Source: Rhynchopus sp. YZ270_cl-10 | Taxonomy: Eukaryota > Euglenozoa > Diplonemea > Diplonemida > Diplonemidae | Assembly: GCA_964035575.1 (NCBI GenBank) | Contig: OZ037913.1 | Coordinates: 372,001-436,000, forward strand | Reading direction: 5' to 3' | Length of the DNA stretch: 64,000 nucleotides | Made by a program: the position numbers and the translations under genes | Notes under the pieces: model-generated | Told to the model about the DNA's origin: nothing | What the model saw: only the letters and a program-made list of their open reading frames with translations | The model's database searches: none | In this document: positions 62,563 to 64,000 of the stretch, in pieces | Layout of the letters: every line of letters starts with the position of its first letter | Numbering within the stretch: position 1 is the first letter of the stretch

Positions 62563-63312
62563 AAAAAAAAACCACCCCCCTCCCCCCATTTTTTATATTC
62601 AAAACCGTGTGTTTTTGTCCAGTGTACAAACCCTCGATTCACCCCTTGCTGTTGTGGATTTTTTTTTCCCCCCCCTTCTGTGTTTCTTTTTTCTCTTCTT
62701 TTCTATTTCCCCCATCCCTGAACAGAGTGATGCGCATTTTTCTTTTTTTTTTTTCTTGGTTGTTTGGATTGCACTGGACAGTGGAGGGAGAGGGGGTGGA
62801 GAGAGAAAAAAAAATGTGAGCTAGCAGCCGTCGTACATACACTATACCAGAACGTCAGTTGTTGCCAGCATTTGCGCAGGGGGAAGGGGAGTCCTTTTCT
62901 CATTCTCTCGTGAAAGGTGGGGGGTTGAGGAAAAAGGGCGCCCTTTTTTTTATATTTTGTGTGTGTGTGCACTCTTTCTTATTATACACAGTTCACTCAA
63001 TGATTTTTTTTTGGTTTTTTTTTTATTGTGGGAAAATCAAAAAAAAAAAAAGCCTTGTTTTTTTAAATATTCATAGGAGATTCCCCGAGAGAAAGAGAGA
63101 GAGAGAAACAGACAAAACTGAACGCTCTACCATGCTCCATGATAACAAAGAAAATGAAAAATTGCGATGCAATTTTTATTTTATTTTTTTTTGTTAACAA
63201 CTTCCGATCTTCGACTCCCTCGTTTCTTCTCTCCCCTTTTTGTCGCCATCCTTCCGCCTAAGACAGTGTCAATTCTTCTCGGTAGGAAAAAAAAAAAAAA
63301 ACAATGTTATCA

Positions 63313-63994
63313 GCATGGGTGTTCCTAAGACGGAATACGAATACCACTTTTGGGATCGTGCACTTTTTTTTCTACAGGGATTCCCTTAGGGAAGAAAAAA
63401 AAGAGCAGACGGGTAACTAAGAGACTTTAGAACGGTCATTTTCACTGAATGAGGTGCCCGTGAACTGGGATGGAATGAAACAACACAAAAACGAAATTTT
63501 TCTCCTTGTAGGACGAACCCTCAAAAAAAAATTTCGCCTCCGGCGGACACCCCCTTTCCTCCACTGTGTACTGTGTACTGTGTACTGTGTACTGTGTACT
63601 GTGTACTGTGTACTGTGTACTGTGTACTGTGTACTGTGTACTGTGTACTGTGTACTGTGTACTGTGTACTGTGTACTGTGTACTGTGTACTGTGTACTGT
63701 GTACTGTGTACTGTGTACTGTGTACTGTGTACTGTGTACTGTGTACTGTGTACTGTGTACTGTGTACTGTGTACTGTGTACTGTGTCCTGTGTCCTGTGT
63801 AGTTATGCAGCCACGCCAATTTTTTTTATAGTACCACCGCTGAACGCTCGGGTTACCAAAAATTCAAATAAGACCAGTTTTGGGGTGTTTTGACCCTGTT
63901 TTTGACCCCCAAAGGGGAAGCCCACCCAAAGAAAAATAGTGGAATACGGACCCGATTTTTCCCCGAAAACCCCCGGAATACGGAACACCCATGG
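63313..63994. mobile_element. 682-bp element with inverted ends and 6-bp duplication
   Basis: Ends GCATGGGTGTTCC and GGAACACCCATGG, flanked by TTATCA at 63307-63312 and 63995-64000. The duplication may be longer because the window ends there. GAATACG blocks recur just inside both ends. Most of the interior is a 7-base array. Confidence 0.65.
63563..63801 (+). repeat. About 32 copies of CTGTGTA
   Basis: A 7-base tandem array with two changed units (CTGTGTC) at the right end. Open frames through it on both strands are repeat artefacts. Confidence 0.95.
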
Positions 63995-64000
63995 TTATCA

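Larger units (their letters stand above)
61341..64000. other. Repeat-rich end of the window
   Basis: No gene seen. It contains homopolymer tracts, an H1 hairpin (62526-62562), and a 682-bp element with inverted ends that contains a 7-base array. Confidence 0.5.

Noticed and set aside
1-64000. tRNA genes and retroviral or LTR-type elements
   Set aside because: I saw no tRNA-like T-arm with a full cloverleaf, no reverse transcriptase, capsid or envelope-like frame, and no long terminal direct repeats.

Overview
This is a nuclear window from a free-living, ciliated unicellular eukaryote. It has intron-bearing protein genes of moderate GC separated by long spacers rich in T-tracts, short interspersed repeats and small inverted-repeat elements. 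I recognise 14 protein genes, and all of them lie on the + strand. Every cis-intron I can place with a matching frame (9 of 9) begins GTATG and ends CAG. A one-way gene array, pyrimidine tract plus AG upstream of most start codons, an ARL13 GTPase with an N-terminal docking domain, and a divergent separate piece of large-subunit rRNA together make Euglenozoa (a diplonemid- or euglenid-like flagellate) my best guess. That placement is an inference, not a proof.

Layout. At 378-3074 there is a TMEM63/OSCA-type channel gene. Two more nearly identical copies (5512-7992 and 14690-17152) lie in a tandem duplication of 5344-14357 and 14521-20397. Comparing the two copies exposes four insertions with inverted ends and an empty site in the other copy. 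At 21.6-22.1 kb the minus strand carries an LSU rRNA segment with the sarcin-ricin loop. Then come a galactokinase-family gene (22225), a three-exon gene with a C-terminus like ICE2/NARG2 of the little elongation complex (25813-28496), two unrecognised genes (28888, 30685), and a complete three-exon cobalamin-dependent methionine synthase (33090-37163). Next are a coiled-coil protein directly behind a 42-unit decamer array (40459) and an unusual acylated PDZ plus cytochrome b5 protein (41811). About 9.5 kb (42.5-52.0 kb) holds no gene I can support but is full of repeats. The window then carries ARL13 (51999), a 1469-residue PH-like protein (53872), an orphan two-exon gene (58903), a three-exon Rab7 (60270), and a repeat-rich end.

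The most interesting signal is not a protein. The spacers, and two true introns, carry dozens of copies of a roughly 40-base element in the same orientation as the genes. It folds as a stem, a bulged base, a CGAGAG-type loop and the second stem, followed by a tail close to TTCATCTTACCAAC and a pyrimidine tract. Stem sequences differ between copies (CTAAGC/GCTTAG, GTGTGC/GCACAT, TATGC/GCATA) but still pair, while loop and tail stay fixed, which is the mark of a structured RNA. Two of the inverted-repeat elements are inserted in such hairpins. Several non-autonomous elements carry clean target duplications, including hAT-like ones with 8-bp duplications.

Functionally the named genes are housekeeping or ciliary (mechanosensitive channels, methionine/folate cycle, late-endosome Rab7, ciliary ARL13, possible snRNA-gene transcription factor). 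I see no operon-like pathway linking them.
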